Shown here in pieces: positions 29,801-36,300 of a stretch of DNA of 64,000 bases. Location of the stretch: NCBI GenBank assembly GCA_944989445.1, contig CALYLW010000208.1:190424-254423 (forward strand). Reading direction: 5' to 3'. A program made the position numbers and the translations under genes. Position 1 is the stretch's first letter. Each line of letters begins with the position of its first letter. The notes beneath the pieces are model-generated. The model did no database searches. It was given only the letters and a program-made list of their open reading frames with translations, and was not told the origin of the DNA. Origin of the DNA: Ampullaceana balthica (lineage: Eukaryota > Mollusca > Gastropoda > Lymnaeidae).

Positions 29801-32029
29801 GGGGGGGGGTGTAAATTTGGAATATTTTTGTCTCATTGGGGGGGGGGCTGCGAGCTCAGTAACTTTGTTGTGGCCTTTAAAAAAAGTATATTGTATTTTT
29901 ATATTTGTATTTATAGGTATATAATCTTATGCGGCCTCTTTTATTACTGCTTACATAAATATGGCATGCAATGGTAAACATGTTCCCCACCTTTATTTCG
30001 TTTCAATTAAAACAATATAATCGACTAAGTGGCCGTCCATAAATGAAGCACGCTATTTTGGCTTATTTTTCACCCCCCCCCTCGTCACACGTCGTCACAA
30101 AAACTTAGACTCCTTCAATAAGACGTCACAAAGCCGTATTTTCTATTTGAAAATAAGACTGTTTCAAAACAAATTTTTGTCCTCTAAGTACATGTATGTT
30201 TTTAGTGCACGGCTGCACTCTTATATCGTAACAGGCGTTTTACATAAACGTCATTAAATAAAGTGTCAGTAATCAAATAAATTATTTAAGTGGAAATTTA
30301 TTCAAAGTTGCGCGTTTTGACGTGACGTCACATTTCTTAAACACCTCCCCACTTCGTCACACATCGTCACAAACCTGTGACCCCCCCCCGGTGCGTGACG
30401 TCATTTAATGTATTAATAAATTTTCTAGTTTCACGTATTTCATTGTATTTCGTAATACCACACCCCCTAGTGACGCCACTGTAACCAATATTTACAAAAG
30501 ATTTTTTTAATTTACACTTTGCCTCCTTTGCTATGATTTTAAGGACAGTATTTTTTCTAAAATCTTTTTTTTCAAACAAAACTTTCTCTCTGGGAAGAAC
30601 ATTTCAACTTGAAATGTAATCATTTTAACTGCACGTTAACGAGTCCCAGACATTTTTTTATCGTGGACCTCTGTAGCAATTTGCCTGATATTTAAGCTTG
30701 GGGCGGCAGAGTTTGTTAAAATGTTTTATTCCCGTAAATCTTGATCATTGGAATGATTTTTTTTTAAAAGTAAAAAGTAATACCAAATGAACACTTTTTA
30801 TCATAAATTCAGAAATTAAGCCTTAAGAAAACCACCGTTTGTGTACATTAACATTGAGGTCATATTCTTTAATTTTATGTACACCTCAATACTGATTATT
30901 GTATTTGGTTAATGAATAAATATACAAATAAAATAGGAAAAGTTCCTTATTCTATAGCACCAAAAATAAAAATCTAAAGGCTACTTTGAACACACACGCT
31001 AGGGCAGTGCTACTCAAAGTGGTGGTCCACGGACCATTTCCAGTCCATGGGGCTTCTACCGCCAGACCGCAGAGTTTTAAAGAGAGTACAAAAAATATAA
31101 TTATAATAATCTATTTGCCAACACTAAGACTAACCCTACAGAATATGTAAATTTTTCGGCAATAATCACATAAAATATAACAGATAAAATAAAATAAAAT
31201 AAATTACATTTCGCTAACGCGTCAGTACAGGTAAAATAGTTCACCGGTTCCTGGAGCAATGGAAAACAATTCCTGCCATACTAAAATGTTTGAGAAGCAC
31301 TGTTCTTGGGGACCGTAAACCACTAATAGGCCTATAATTTCTTAAACGAAGCTAAATCAGCTTATATACCAAAACAAAGTTTTCAACTAGTTATTTCCAT
31401 GATCAAATCTGCTTGTATACAATGCTTCCAACTGTTTATTTCCATTGCTATATTTCCCTGTATCAAAATTGCTTGCAACTGCTACATTTTATTGCTATAT
31501 TTACTTGTATAAAAAATGCTTCCAGCTGTTAATCTTTATTGCTATATTTGCAGAGACGCGCAGGACGCCTTCCATTGTATCACGAGATACACGAGGGCCT
31601 GCTTCTCCCGGAATGACCCGAGTTTCCTTGAGGCCATGGCCACGTATGACATCAGTGGCCTGTACCAGCAGATGATCACAATGTGTAAGTTTTCACCATG
31701 ACTTTGCAGTTTGGCAACCATTTTTGTAGCAACAGATCGCAACAGAATAAATGTTTGGTGACAAAAGTATATAAATTTGATTACATCAGAATATAGTTTT
31801 GATTACACCAGAATACAGTTTTGATTGCATCATAATCTAGTTTTGATTAAATCATAATCTAGTTTTGATTACATCATAATATAATTTTTTTAAATACATC
31901 ATAATTCAGTTTTTTATACCAAAATTTATGTCGAAGGACCAACGGAATAAAATTGCTCTTTTTTTTCCAGCTAATGCGCACTGCTTCATCATTAATACTT
32001 CTCTTTGTTTGTCTCCCATGACAGGTTAG
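8510..32029 (+). CDS. Small secreted cysteine-rich protein, four exons, 96 residues
   Basis: Exons 8510-8558, 11525-11630, 31554-31684 and 32025-32029 join to 97 codons including TAG. Introns begin GTGAGT, GTAAGT and GTAAGT and end in AG after pyrimidine-rich tracts; phases 1, 2 and 1 match exactly at every junction. The start MSSLLLSMFAVAVFLVAC is a clear signal peptide, with cleavage probably after Ala17 or Cys18. The mature part has cysteines at 29, 37, 51, 60, 68 and 96 (plus 18 if retained), enough for three disulphides, and no membrane segment. The last residue, Cys96, is split across intron 3 and followed at once by the stop. An AATAAA follows at 32108. The product should be an extracellular disulphide-bonded protein of about 78 residues. 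I do not recognise the family and give no function. Intron 2 is 19.9 kb and full of transposons. Confidence 0.75.
8737..9003. repeat. 15-bp minisatellite, about 18 copies (intron 1)
   Basis: AGAGAGTATTGTTTC units with a T/C variant. The repeating pentapeptide open frames in all three + frames follow from the 15-bp period. Confidence 0.95.
9062..9126. repeat. 14-15-bp short tandem repeat, about 4 copies
   Basis: TATGTGTATAAACT units, directly after the 15-bp array in intron 1. Confidence 0.8.
9424..9700. repeat. 19-bp minisatellite, about 14 copies, derived from a SINE A box
   Basis: The unit GGTCGAGTGGCAGGGAAAT shares GGTCGAGTGGCAG with the tRNA-like head of the SINE at 52188-52200. The array sits exactly where that head should be, next to SINE body sequence. 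Confidence 0.9.
9424..9790 (+). mobile_element. Rearranged tRNA-derived SINE
   Basis: Bases from about 9690 to 9785 (GTGTCCCTGAGTCCACCC, GGTACCTGACATTAGT, GGCGGCTGGGCATTGT) match, with divergence, the body of the intact SINE at 52183-52469. The tRNA B box of that SINE is missing here, and its A-box region (GGTCGAGTGGCAG) is replaced by the 19-bp array at 9424-9700. Confidence 0.7.
9800..10987. repeat. 22/26-bp minisatellite, about 52 copies, with patterned length variants
   Basis: Short units (ATCTCAAATACAGTAGTCTG plus TG) alternate with long units carrying an extra TCTG. From the left the pattern is 3 short, 2 long, three times; then 4 short, 2 long; 5 short, 2 long; 5 short, 1 long; then about 18 short only. 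It lies in intron 1. Confidence 0.95.
10988..11524. other. End of intron 1, nothing recognised
   Basis: AT-rich, without repeats I can name. The 106-codon open frame starting in the array at 10959 is considered chance. Confidence 0.5.
11525..11630 (+). CDS. Exon 2 of the secreted cysteine-rich gene
   Basis: The acceptor is TCTTCCACAG and the donor CCA|GTAAGT. Its 106 bases encode four cysteines, including those in CTNSYS, LECPEDG, SQCMAIV and VTFC. It enters in phase 1 and leaves in phase 2. Confidence 0.8.
11872..12304. mobile_element. Non-autonomous hAT MITE with 8-bp target duplication
   Basis: TTATAGAA occurs at both 11864-11871 and 12305-12312. Between them lie TAGGAGCGGGCGAT at the left and its imperfect inverse ATTGGCCACCCCTG at the right (9 of 14 positions pair). 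Internal CGGCGAGCCGCAAAGTTG and GTGGCCCGCT resemble the subterminal GC motifs of hAT elements. It is 433 bp long, with no coding sequence. Confidence 0.8.
12313..12941 (+). pseudogene. L2/CR1-like LINE, 3' end with tail hairpin
   Basis: From about 12394 the + strand reads DHVTPLLYSLHWLPIQAR, then TRQLRSSAETCILSEPKTR and TFGERSLSFCAAKQWNSLP, the conserved C-terminus of L2/CR1 reverse transcriptases, with one in-frame TAG. The 3' end holds an inverted repeat AGCGCTGTGAGCCCAGT / ACTGGGATACAGCGCT and ends in a (TTA)n tail, as usual for this clade. The element is strongly 5' truncated. Confidence 0.8.
13370..13855. repeat. AAATCCC family repeat, copy 1
   Basis: It begins AAATCCCTTATATTAACTTC and ends ATATATAAGGGATTT, giving a terminal inverted match of about 13 bp. 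Shared internal blocks include CCCGTGATCCGATCGAGCTG and AATTAAATTAATGCATTTTT. A conserved ATAGTCAAAAACTTTG follows the apparent right end, so the true border may lie about 35 bp further on. Class unknown; no coding sequence. Confidence 0.75.
13892..14392. repeat. AAATCCC family repeat, copy 2
   Basis: Second copy directly after copy 1 in the same orientation, with period about 522 bp. It shares all blocks with copy 1 with scattered substitutions. Confidence 0.8.
14595..16060. repeat. 44-bp satellite, about 33 copies
   Basis: Units contain GACAGCCATGGTATAAAATG and GAGACTTAATATTAAGCCTT. Variant units (GAGATTTAAT followed by AAAATTGAACC) recur at 14937, 15201 and 15553, i.e. 6 and 8 units apart, so segments of several units have been duplicated. 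Stops occur in all frames; it is non-coding. Confidence 0.95.
16704..17097. mobile_element. GGGGCCGTCC MITE, full copy
   Basis: Left GGGGCCGTCCATAAATGACG and right CGTCATTTATGGACTGCCCC are inverted. Inside, GTGACGTCA-type sites recur (16720, 16779, 16990, 17064). It is 394 bp and non-coding, with G-rich and C-rich tracts. Related copies lie at 21110, 28715, 30031 and 33143/36521. Confidence 0.8.
17758..18276. repeat. Foldback element with hairpin ends
   Basis: An arm of about 85 bp at 17758-17840 recurs inverted at 18195-18276. Each arm contains GCGGCGTA-3 nt-TACGCCGC, a perfect 8-bp hairpin, beside AGACTTGCTCAT. The centre is non-coding. Confidence 0.7.
18440..18509 (-). pseudogene. tRNA-Val-like pseudogene or SINE head, CAT anticodon
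   Basis: Read on the minus strand: TTCGTAGTGTACTGGTTATC, then GTCCGCCTCATAC and GGTCCTGGGTTCAAGCCCCA. The D-arm and T-arm (CTGGG/CCCAG) are intact and the whole closely follows metazoan tRNA-Val. The loop CTCATAC gives CAT, the anticodon stem pairs poorly, and only four of seven acceptor pairs form. Probably a relic. Confidence 0.6.
18592..19015. repeat. AAATCCC family repeat, copy 3
   Basis: Same ends and blocks as 13370-13855, with a shorter interior and a CT-rich insertion near 18620. It is inserted within the 17225-19290 element. Confidence 0.8.
19388..19849. repeat. AAATCCC family repeat, copy 4 (diverged)
   Basis: AAATCCTTTATATTAACTCG at the left and ACATAAAGGATTTATAGTC at the right. 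It shares TTTCAGATCGATTGCATGTA. More diverged than copies 1-3. Confidence 0.7.
20760..20873. repeat. (GA)n microsatellite
   Basis: About 110 bp of almost pure GA with two GT interruptions at the left. Open frames of RE/SL repeats across it are artefacts. Confidence 0.98.
20952..21067. repeat. 116-bp dispersed repeat, copy A
   Basis: It starts AGAAGGAGCTGTTCCTGAAA and ends ATGTTTTCTCAT, and equals 28004-28119 except for one C/T difference at about 21051. At 28004 the block lies inside a hAT element, downstream of its transposase relic, so this copy may be a transplanted transposon fragment. Confidence 0.9.
21110..21372. mobile_element. GGGGCCGTCC MITE, short variant
   Basis: Perfect inverted ends AGGGGCCGTCCATAAAGTAC and GTACTTTATGGACGGCCCCT, longer than 25 bp. 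At 263 bp it is a shorter relative of 16704-17097; its sites read TACGTCACGC instead of TGACGTCA. Confidence 0.85.
21776..22753 (-). CDS. LINE polyprotein, C-terminal part: rest of RT and C-terminal domain
   Basis: Residues 804-1128 of the same frame: SGVPQGTVLGPLLF, then VRLFADDCIIY (FADD catalytic box at residues 864-867), KYLGVLI, ALEYASSVWDP and a C-terminus with FFPSGIRAWNGLPEESR. Removing 1650 bp (the hAT element plus one target copy) restores exact phase with 24404-26812. The apparent start at 22774 is inside the hAT element and is not a real initiation site. The hAT insertion separates RT motif A from the FADD box, so this copy cannot make active RT. Confidence 0.9.
   Translation of the reverse strand, partial: HWIQDFLLGREQTVIINGSKSAPIKVNSGVPQGTVLGPLLFLIYINDLPNNISTGTKVRLFADDCIIYRTIKSEQDSKILQKDLDELIKWETNWSMSFHPEKCQLLRVTKKKKQINSKYYIHGKELTQTKDAKYLGVLINEKLSWNPHVNEVIKKSNKTLGFIKRNFNKCNRDIKLKCYLTLVRSALEYASSVWDPSTKENIDKPEQIQKRAARFITGEYSKLTRVTPLVKSLNLETLEDRRTKSKVVIIHKAINSNLEIQHKDNLIQPSDRHKDKNTFLIPYARTNTYKFSFFPSGIRAWNGLPEESRKTNTLSTFKSLIKMQD
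22762..24403 (+). mobile_element. hAT transposon inserted in the LINE, 8-bp target duplication
   Basis: Terminal inverted repeats CAGTGGTCCCCAACCTGGGG (left) and GGTTGGGGACCACTG (right) are flanked by ATGTAAGG at 22754-22761 and 24404-24411. Subterminal GGTCCGCGGACCACTAGTGG motifs recur at both ends. It is 1642 bp with a damaged transposase. The clean target duplication shows insertion into the LINE by transposition. Confidence 0.95.
23164..24146 (+). pseudogene. hAT transposase relic (SCAND3/ZBED-like)
   Basis: STVTRRIEEIAEDIVIQVLE and WYALQVDESTDIDKKAILLV (intact DEST catalytic block) lie in the first frame (23164-23493). After a frameshift the protein continues from 23556 with INHIKAHALNSRLFEQLCEE and EIRWLSRGKSLNRVFELRE, an in-frame TGA at 23781-23783, then KVWVAKLAYLCDIVSQLNEL and WEWRVNKGILDMFQTL to 24146. 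The C-terminal dimerisation domain with its catalytic glutamate is missing. Any movement must have relied on a transposase made elsewhere. Confidence 0.85.
24404..26812 (-). CDS. LINE polyprotein, N-terminal part: 2A-like motif, PHD finger, endonuclease, start of RT
   Basis: Residues 1-803 of an 1128-residue frame. A hydrophobic N-terminus (MRIFILVLVITTLLL) is followed by LILLLSGDIELNPGP ending at residue 88, a match to the 2A consensus (DxExNPGP). A PHD-like zinc finger follows (CQICIKAC ... CNEWYHIAC ... WHCIHCG, 93-146). The apurinic-type endonuclease spans about 214-421, with SETWL (246), GDFN (343) and LSDHDIV (413). Reverse transcriptase begins with NYRPVSL (704) and LLDFSKAFD (774-782, motif A). 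The open frame runs on to 24335 only because it reads into the inserted hAT element. The protein would copy LINE RNA into genomic DNA by target-primed reverse transcription. Confidence 0.9.
28004..28119. repeat. 116-bp dispersed repeat, copy B
   Basis: Same length as 20952-21067 with one difference. It lies downstream of the minus-strand transposase relic, so it may derive from its coding or 3' sequence. Confidence 0.9.
28130..28631 (-). pseudogene. hAT transposase relic (ZMYM1-like)
   Basis: On the minus strand: MSRKYNGNQAILREKF, then HYMQCAAHSFNLVGKRAA and FFCLLQNLYTRLVASTHR, followed in a shifted frame near 28340-28310 by KALSDTRWSA and a stop. These are the core blocks of ZMYM1-type hAT transposases (CAAHSLNLVG, STHRW, LSDTRW). 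N- and C-terminal parts are absent. Confidence 0.75.
28715..29115. mobile_element. GGGGCCGTCC MITE, left end lost
   Basis: It shares GTGTCACGCATCTGTGACGA, GTGACGTCACATCAAAAACG and CGTGACGTCATTTATGGACG with the copy at 16704-17097; the first ~20 bp of the left terminus are not present. Confidence 0.75.
29225..29430 (+). pseudogene. hAT transposase C-terminal domain fragment
   Basis: The + strand reads ISVASCERSFSKMKLIKNYL followed by RSTMSD, a stop, and RQQNLAILSI: the hAT dimerisation domain (CERSFSKLKLIKNYLRSTMS). A frameshift lies just upstream (near 29305). It is opposite in strand to the 28130-28631 relic, so it belongs to another insertion or an inverted segment. Confidence 0.75.
29538..29699. 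mobile_element. Short hAT-like MITE
   Basis: CAGAGGTGTAACTGGG at the left and GTTGTTACGCCACTG at the right are imperfect inverses; 162 bp. The flanks do not give a convincing duplication. Confidence 0.5.
30031..30410. mobile_element. GGGGCCGTCC MITE, diverged copy
   Basis: GGCCGTCCATAAATGAAGCA at the left, GCGCGTTTTGACGTGACGTC and GTGCGTGACGTCATTTAATG at the right. It is in inverse orientation inside relative to 16704-17097. Confidence 0.7.
31005..31302. mobile_element. hAT MITE with CAGTGCTACTCAAAG ends
   Basis: CAGTGCTACTCAAAGTGGTG at the left and TGTTTGAGAAGCACTG at the right are inverse. Internal AAAATAGTTCACCGGT and TTCCTGCC match the MITE at 54056. It lies about 250 bp before exon 3 of the secreted-protein gene. 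Confidence 0.75.
31554..31684 (+). CDS. Exon 3 of the secreted cysteine-rich gene
   Basis: The acceptor is TATATTTGCAG and the donor ATGT|GTAAGT. The 131 bases encode DAQDAFHCITRYTRACF and a C-terminal stretch ending YQQMITM. Neighbouring sequence is AT-rich, while the exon is GC-richer with sensible codons. Confidence 0.8.
32025..32029 (+). CDS. Exon 4 coding tail of the secreted cysteine-rich gene
   Basis: After the acceptor CCCATGACAG the exon begins GTTAG, completing TGT (Cys96) and the TAG stop. If intron 3 were retained the codon would still be TGT, followed by a few residues and a stop. Confidence 0.65.
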
Positions 32030-32107
32030 GAGCAAACATAAAGTTCTTAGCCCATCGCTAGATCATGAATCAGAAGAAGGAAACCTGAGTTCGACCATCT
32101 GTTGAAA

Positions 32108-32113
32108 AATAAA
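32108..32113 (+). terminator. Polyadenylation signal of the secreted-protein gene
   Basis: AATAAA lies 79 bp after the stop, with a GT-rich tract (CGTTTGTTTC, GTTTGTGG) from 32149 as expected downstream of a cleavage site. Confidence 0.65.
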
Positions 32114-32212
32114 TTAAAAAACTTTTTCTTTAATCTTTGAAAAATGCTCGTTTGTTTCATTTCATGTTTGTGGTCTCGGTTAGTTATATATATATATATA
32201 TATTGTTAAAAC

Positions 32213-32430
32213 ATGTTAACGGAAACTGACCACACGGAAACTGACCACACGGAAACTGACCACACGGAACCTGACCACACGGAAAATGACCACACGAAAA
32301 CTGACCACACGGAAACTGACCACACGGAAACTGACCTCACGGAAACTGACCACACGGAAACTGACCACACGGAAACTGATCACACGGAAACTGACCACAC
32401 GGAAAGAGACCACACGGAAACTGACCAGGG
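32213..32430. repeat. 15-bp minisatellite, about 14 copies
   Basis: ACTGACCACACGGAA units just downstream of the secreted-protein gene, preceded by a TA tract (32188-32204). Pentapeptide open frames on both strands are artefacts. Confidence 0.95.
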
Positions 32431-32676
32431 TTTGATCAAGAATTCAGCTGACAATTTATACACTCTACAGTTGTAACCTTTCATAAGACTCAAATCTATG
32501 ACACATCAGCTAGATCACTTAACTGAAGGCTTTCAACAGATGCAAACAATATCAATACATGAAAGCTTGTGTAAATATGGAATGGCTAATAGTGAACTCA
32601 TCAAATTATAATAAAATACAATGTTCCATGAATTAAAAAATATTTTTCGAATTCCAGTTTTTTTTAGGATGTAAAT

Positions 32677-32959
32677 GTATAACATATATACAGGGTATTA
32701 GTTAGCCTGACATGACGTAACACAACAGCGAACGTTTCGGCAAAGAGCCTTCCTCAACGAACAAATAGTACACAAATAAAACGAAAATAACGAAAAAGTA
32801 AAAAAAATTTAGCTGCGGTGAAATCCAATTAGTCCAGTAGAGATATGTTATATTTATTTGTGTACTATTTGTTCGTTGAGGAGGGCTTTTTGCCGAAATG
32901 TTTGCTGTTGTGTTACGTCCTGTCAGGCTAACTAATACCCTGTTTAAAATATGTTATAC
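32677..32959. repeat. Foldback: two ~100-bp inverted arms
   Basis: The left arm (GTATAACATATATACAGGGT ... GTACACAAATAAA, to about 32780) returns inverted at 32853-32959 (GTACTATTTGTTCGTTGAGG ... ACCCTG ... GTTATAC), with a loop of about 70 bp. Mismatches are few. No protein is coded. Confidence 0.9.
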
Positions 32960-33629
32960 ATTTACTAATTTAAAAGCCTGGTTGCAGTCTCACCCCATTA
33001 TTTTTTTTTAGGATGATAGATTAGTTAATCCAAATTGTGTAAAAAATCAATCATTACATTTAATAAATCATTTGAATTCCATGTCTTTTCGGCGTCTTTG
33101 CAATTTTTTAATTTTTTTTTAATTAGCTGATATTAGTTTAAAGGGCCGTCCATAAATGACGTCACGAAATTTTGACCGATTTTTCACCCCCCCCTTTTCG
33201 TCACGCATCGTCACAAAAAGTTAGACCCCCCCCCTCCAAAAATATGTCACAAAGCTTTGAAAACAATTTTAAAAAAATAAGAAGAAAAAAATAAGAAAAA
33301 ACCCACCTTATTTTCTATTTGAAAATGAGTATGTTTCAAATCATTTTGTTTGTCATTTAATTATTTATTTAGTGTATGTCTACATTGTAATATCGTAATA
33401 CGCGTGAAGCTATGTAAAACGGCATTAAATAAATTATAAGCCAGTGCTTCTCAAACTAGTTCGTATAAGACGACTGGCAGGTATTTTTTAAATGCATTTC
33501 ACCTTTACCGGTGCATTCTTTTTCCCGTTTTGACGTGATTTTCCCTGTACTGACGTGATAGCAAAATGAGCCCCTACATGGCTTAAAGCCCTATAACATT
33601 AAAGATGATTTCAGCTTGTTTTATATAGT

Positions 33630-34880
33630 ACTAGCAGACCCGTCGTGCGTTGCAACGATCTCAGTAAAAATGAATAAATTTAAAGAAACCAATGAGTGGT
33701 ATGTTTAAAAACTATTCTGAAGAAACCTTCGTGGAAGTGTTAAAAAAAATTCCAAGTTTCATAGCAAACGGATAAATAAATTAATAATTAAATAGCGTAC
33801 AAAGAAGAAACGATATTAAGGGCCCCGGCCCCAAAATGAGTGATAATATAGTTTTTTATTGCCATTGTACTCAAGCTATGTTCCTCAATATCGTGTAAAA
33901 TTGAATAGGGAATACAAAAAGTTCAGTATAAAGACTTTGGGCCCCCAGCTCCGAAGGAATGGAAATTAAGAGTTCAGTGCCCTATAGTAATATAGGCTCT
34001 TAAGTTTTTATACTTTAAGTGAGGTCAAAATCCAGTTATTTTCTCATTATCTAACGCTTAAACTACTTTTTATATACCTAATATAGGAGGAAAATAACAT
34101 TAAGGGGCCCCCGGCCCATTCTGTGCAAGAGGTCAATTTCAAAAACCTGTTCATTTTAGTTCATTTTTATTGTGGCTATATTTCTCAAGATCTGTAAAAA
34201 GTAAATAGGAAAACTATCTTAAACATATACGAAAAAAGACATTTGGGCCCCCCGGCCCCGAAGATATTGGCATTAGAAGTTCAGTGTTTATAGTATTTTA
34301 TATAGGCTACCAATTTTTCGTATGCAAAGTTTGGTGAAGATCTCTTCATTTACTAAGCAGCCAACGTAGAGACTAATTTGTATATAACTCATATAAGATT
34401 TTTTTTTAAAAACGACATTAAGGGCCCCAGGGCCCATTCTGGGCAAGATATAAAGTTCAAAACACCTGTTCATTTCAATTTGTATAATAATGGATACATG
34501 TGTCATTATTTGTCAAGATTGTTAATGACTGAATGGTGAATAAAATCTTAAACGTTTAAGAAATGTGAATTTTTGGGCCCCCAGCCCCAAAGGAATAACT
34601 ATTTGAAGTTCAGTGCCCTATAGTATTTTAATATTGGCTATCAAGTTATCATATACAAAGTTTGGTTAAGATCCAACAATTTACACAGTAGCTAGCGCTT
34701 AAACTAATTTTTATATAGCTCATATAAGCAAAAAATGACATTATGGGCCCCCGGTGCCCCATGAGTTTTAAATTTAGAAAACAAAGTTGCCAGTTACCAT
34801 CCCAGGTAGGTACTTAACAGTCTCCAAAAATTTCATGACGATCGGATGAATGGTTTAGTCAGCTATAAAGGACATGCCCA
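33630..34880. repeat. Interspersed repeat with internal dimeric GGGCCC modules
   Basis: It begins ACTAGCAGACCCGTCGTGCG and holds seven GGGCCCC blocks near 33819, 33946, 34103, 34244, 34421, 34575 and 34744. Two module types alternate, one with AAGTTCAGTGCCCTATAGTA and CAAAGTTTGGT.AAGATC, the other with CCCATTCTG.GCAAG, giving a dimer of about 310 bp. It ends near ATTTCATGACGATCGGATGA and a CA tract. Class unknown. Confidence 0.6.
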
Positions 34881-34913
34881 CACACACACACGCACACACG
34901 CACACAGACATAC

Positions 34914-35143
34914 ATTATCTTATCTTATCTACACAGACGCTCCTTCTATGCAGAAGATAGTTGATGCAGCATTCACAGGCCACGGCTTTGTGGGTTCCAC
35001 GCATTACCCAGCCGCCTAACTACATGTAGTGTTAGGTACCCATTCGGAGCGGGGTGACTCAAGGACGCCCTAGGCCCCGGGAACAAGCCCTTGCCTTCAC
35101 ACGGATTCGAACCCGTGACCATCGGTACGACAGTCCAGTGCGC
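34914..35143 (-). mobile_element. tRNA-derived SINE, 5' truncated
   Basis: On the minus strand: GCGCACTGGACTGTCGTACC, GGGTTCGAATCCGTG (B box), the body, then GAAGGAGCGTCTGTG and a GATAA tail. About 94% similar by eye to 52183-52469, lacking the first ~17 bp (A box). Confidence 0.9.
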
Positions 35144-35277
35144 TTTGATTTTTATATATATAGATATATATTTTTTAATTTGTCTTGTTGCCAAGGCATA
35201 GCAAGACAGCTAACGAACAATGCAGCGGTAATTTCAAAAACCATTTGATGTGATTAACCTTCGCGATTAAGCTCGCG

Positions 35278-35344
35278 AATAATAATAATAATGATAAATT
35301 GATAATTTATGTAACGCTGAATCCCAGTAAGGAACTGACTATGT
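35278..35344 (-). mobile_element. L2/CR1-like LINE tail
   Basis: On the minus strand it reads CAGTTCCTTACTGGGATTCA and ends with ATAAATTATCAATTTAT and (ATT)n, the same 3' end as at 12870-12941. Confidence 0.8.
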
Positions 35345-36300
35345 GACTATTGATATTACAAGGATCATTTCATTGTTGATAAACCAAGAATATATAGATC
35401 CAGGACGATTCCTCAAATTGATTTTGATCTTATAATGACATTTTCCTGCTATGTATATGAACATCAAAGACATTTGATCTAAAATTACCACATTGATATC
35501 AAATCTCATGTTTTCTAAAAATTATTTGGTATTCGCTGGAGGAGGAATATGGCTAGTACTGTACGAACCCCACATTTGTACAGGAAAGTAGGGTGTCATC
35601 TTGTGCGTCGCAAAATACAGTAATTCCTGCAAGTTGAAGACTGAAAAATTCTATGACATTAATAAAATATCCAATATTGTCTTAACTTTTTACTCGGAAG
35701 CTCACAAGTTTTAATGAAAAATACATGGCTACCGCTATCGGGCGGTTTAACCGAGGGGTCAGTCAGTGTAAAGCGGTAAATTATCTCATTTGGGGTAAAA
35801 AGGGAACTCTTGGCGTTTGACCAAAAACCAATCGGACAATTATATCAAACTTAAAACGTTTATAATTGTATCAAATAGATCCCCCCCCCCAAAATTAGAA
35901 AAAATTAAAAATTGATATTTCGTGTCGTTTTGACTGAAAATATGTTTACATAATCCTATTCAGATCATTTTTAGACACTTGTCATGCTTGTAAACTCACC
36001 AGTTTAATTTTCGTGGGGGGGGGGTGCTAACGACGCTCCCCAAATCCCGAGTCATGTGAGCAGGACCTCGAGTCTGAGGGGGTAACGCACACAGAAACTT
36101 GTATATTTTAGGATAACGGGCAAAAAGTTCGTGACTAGTGACTACTGCCGTGAGAGAACCAAACGGAGCGGCGGTGACATCACAAATGCTTTGATGTCAA
36201 CATCAAACAAGGCAGGGTAACAATTTCATACATTCTCATGAGTTATAATTAGATTTAATTTTCATTTTTTGATAACTTACGCCGACCGGCGTCTGATGGC
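35345..36300. other. No recognised gene
   Basis: AT-rich with poly-C (35880) and poly-G (36014) tracts. I see no coding sequence. Confidence 0.5.
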
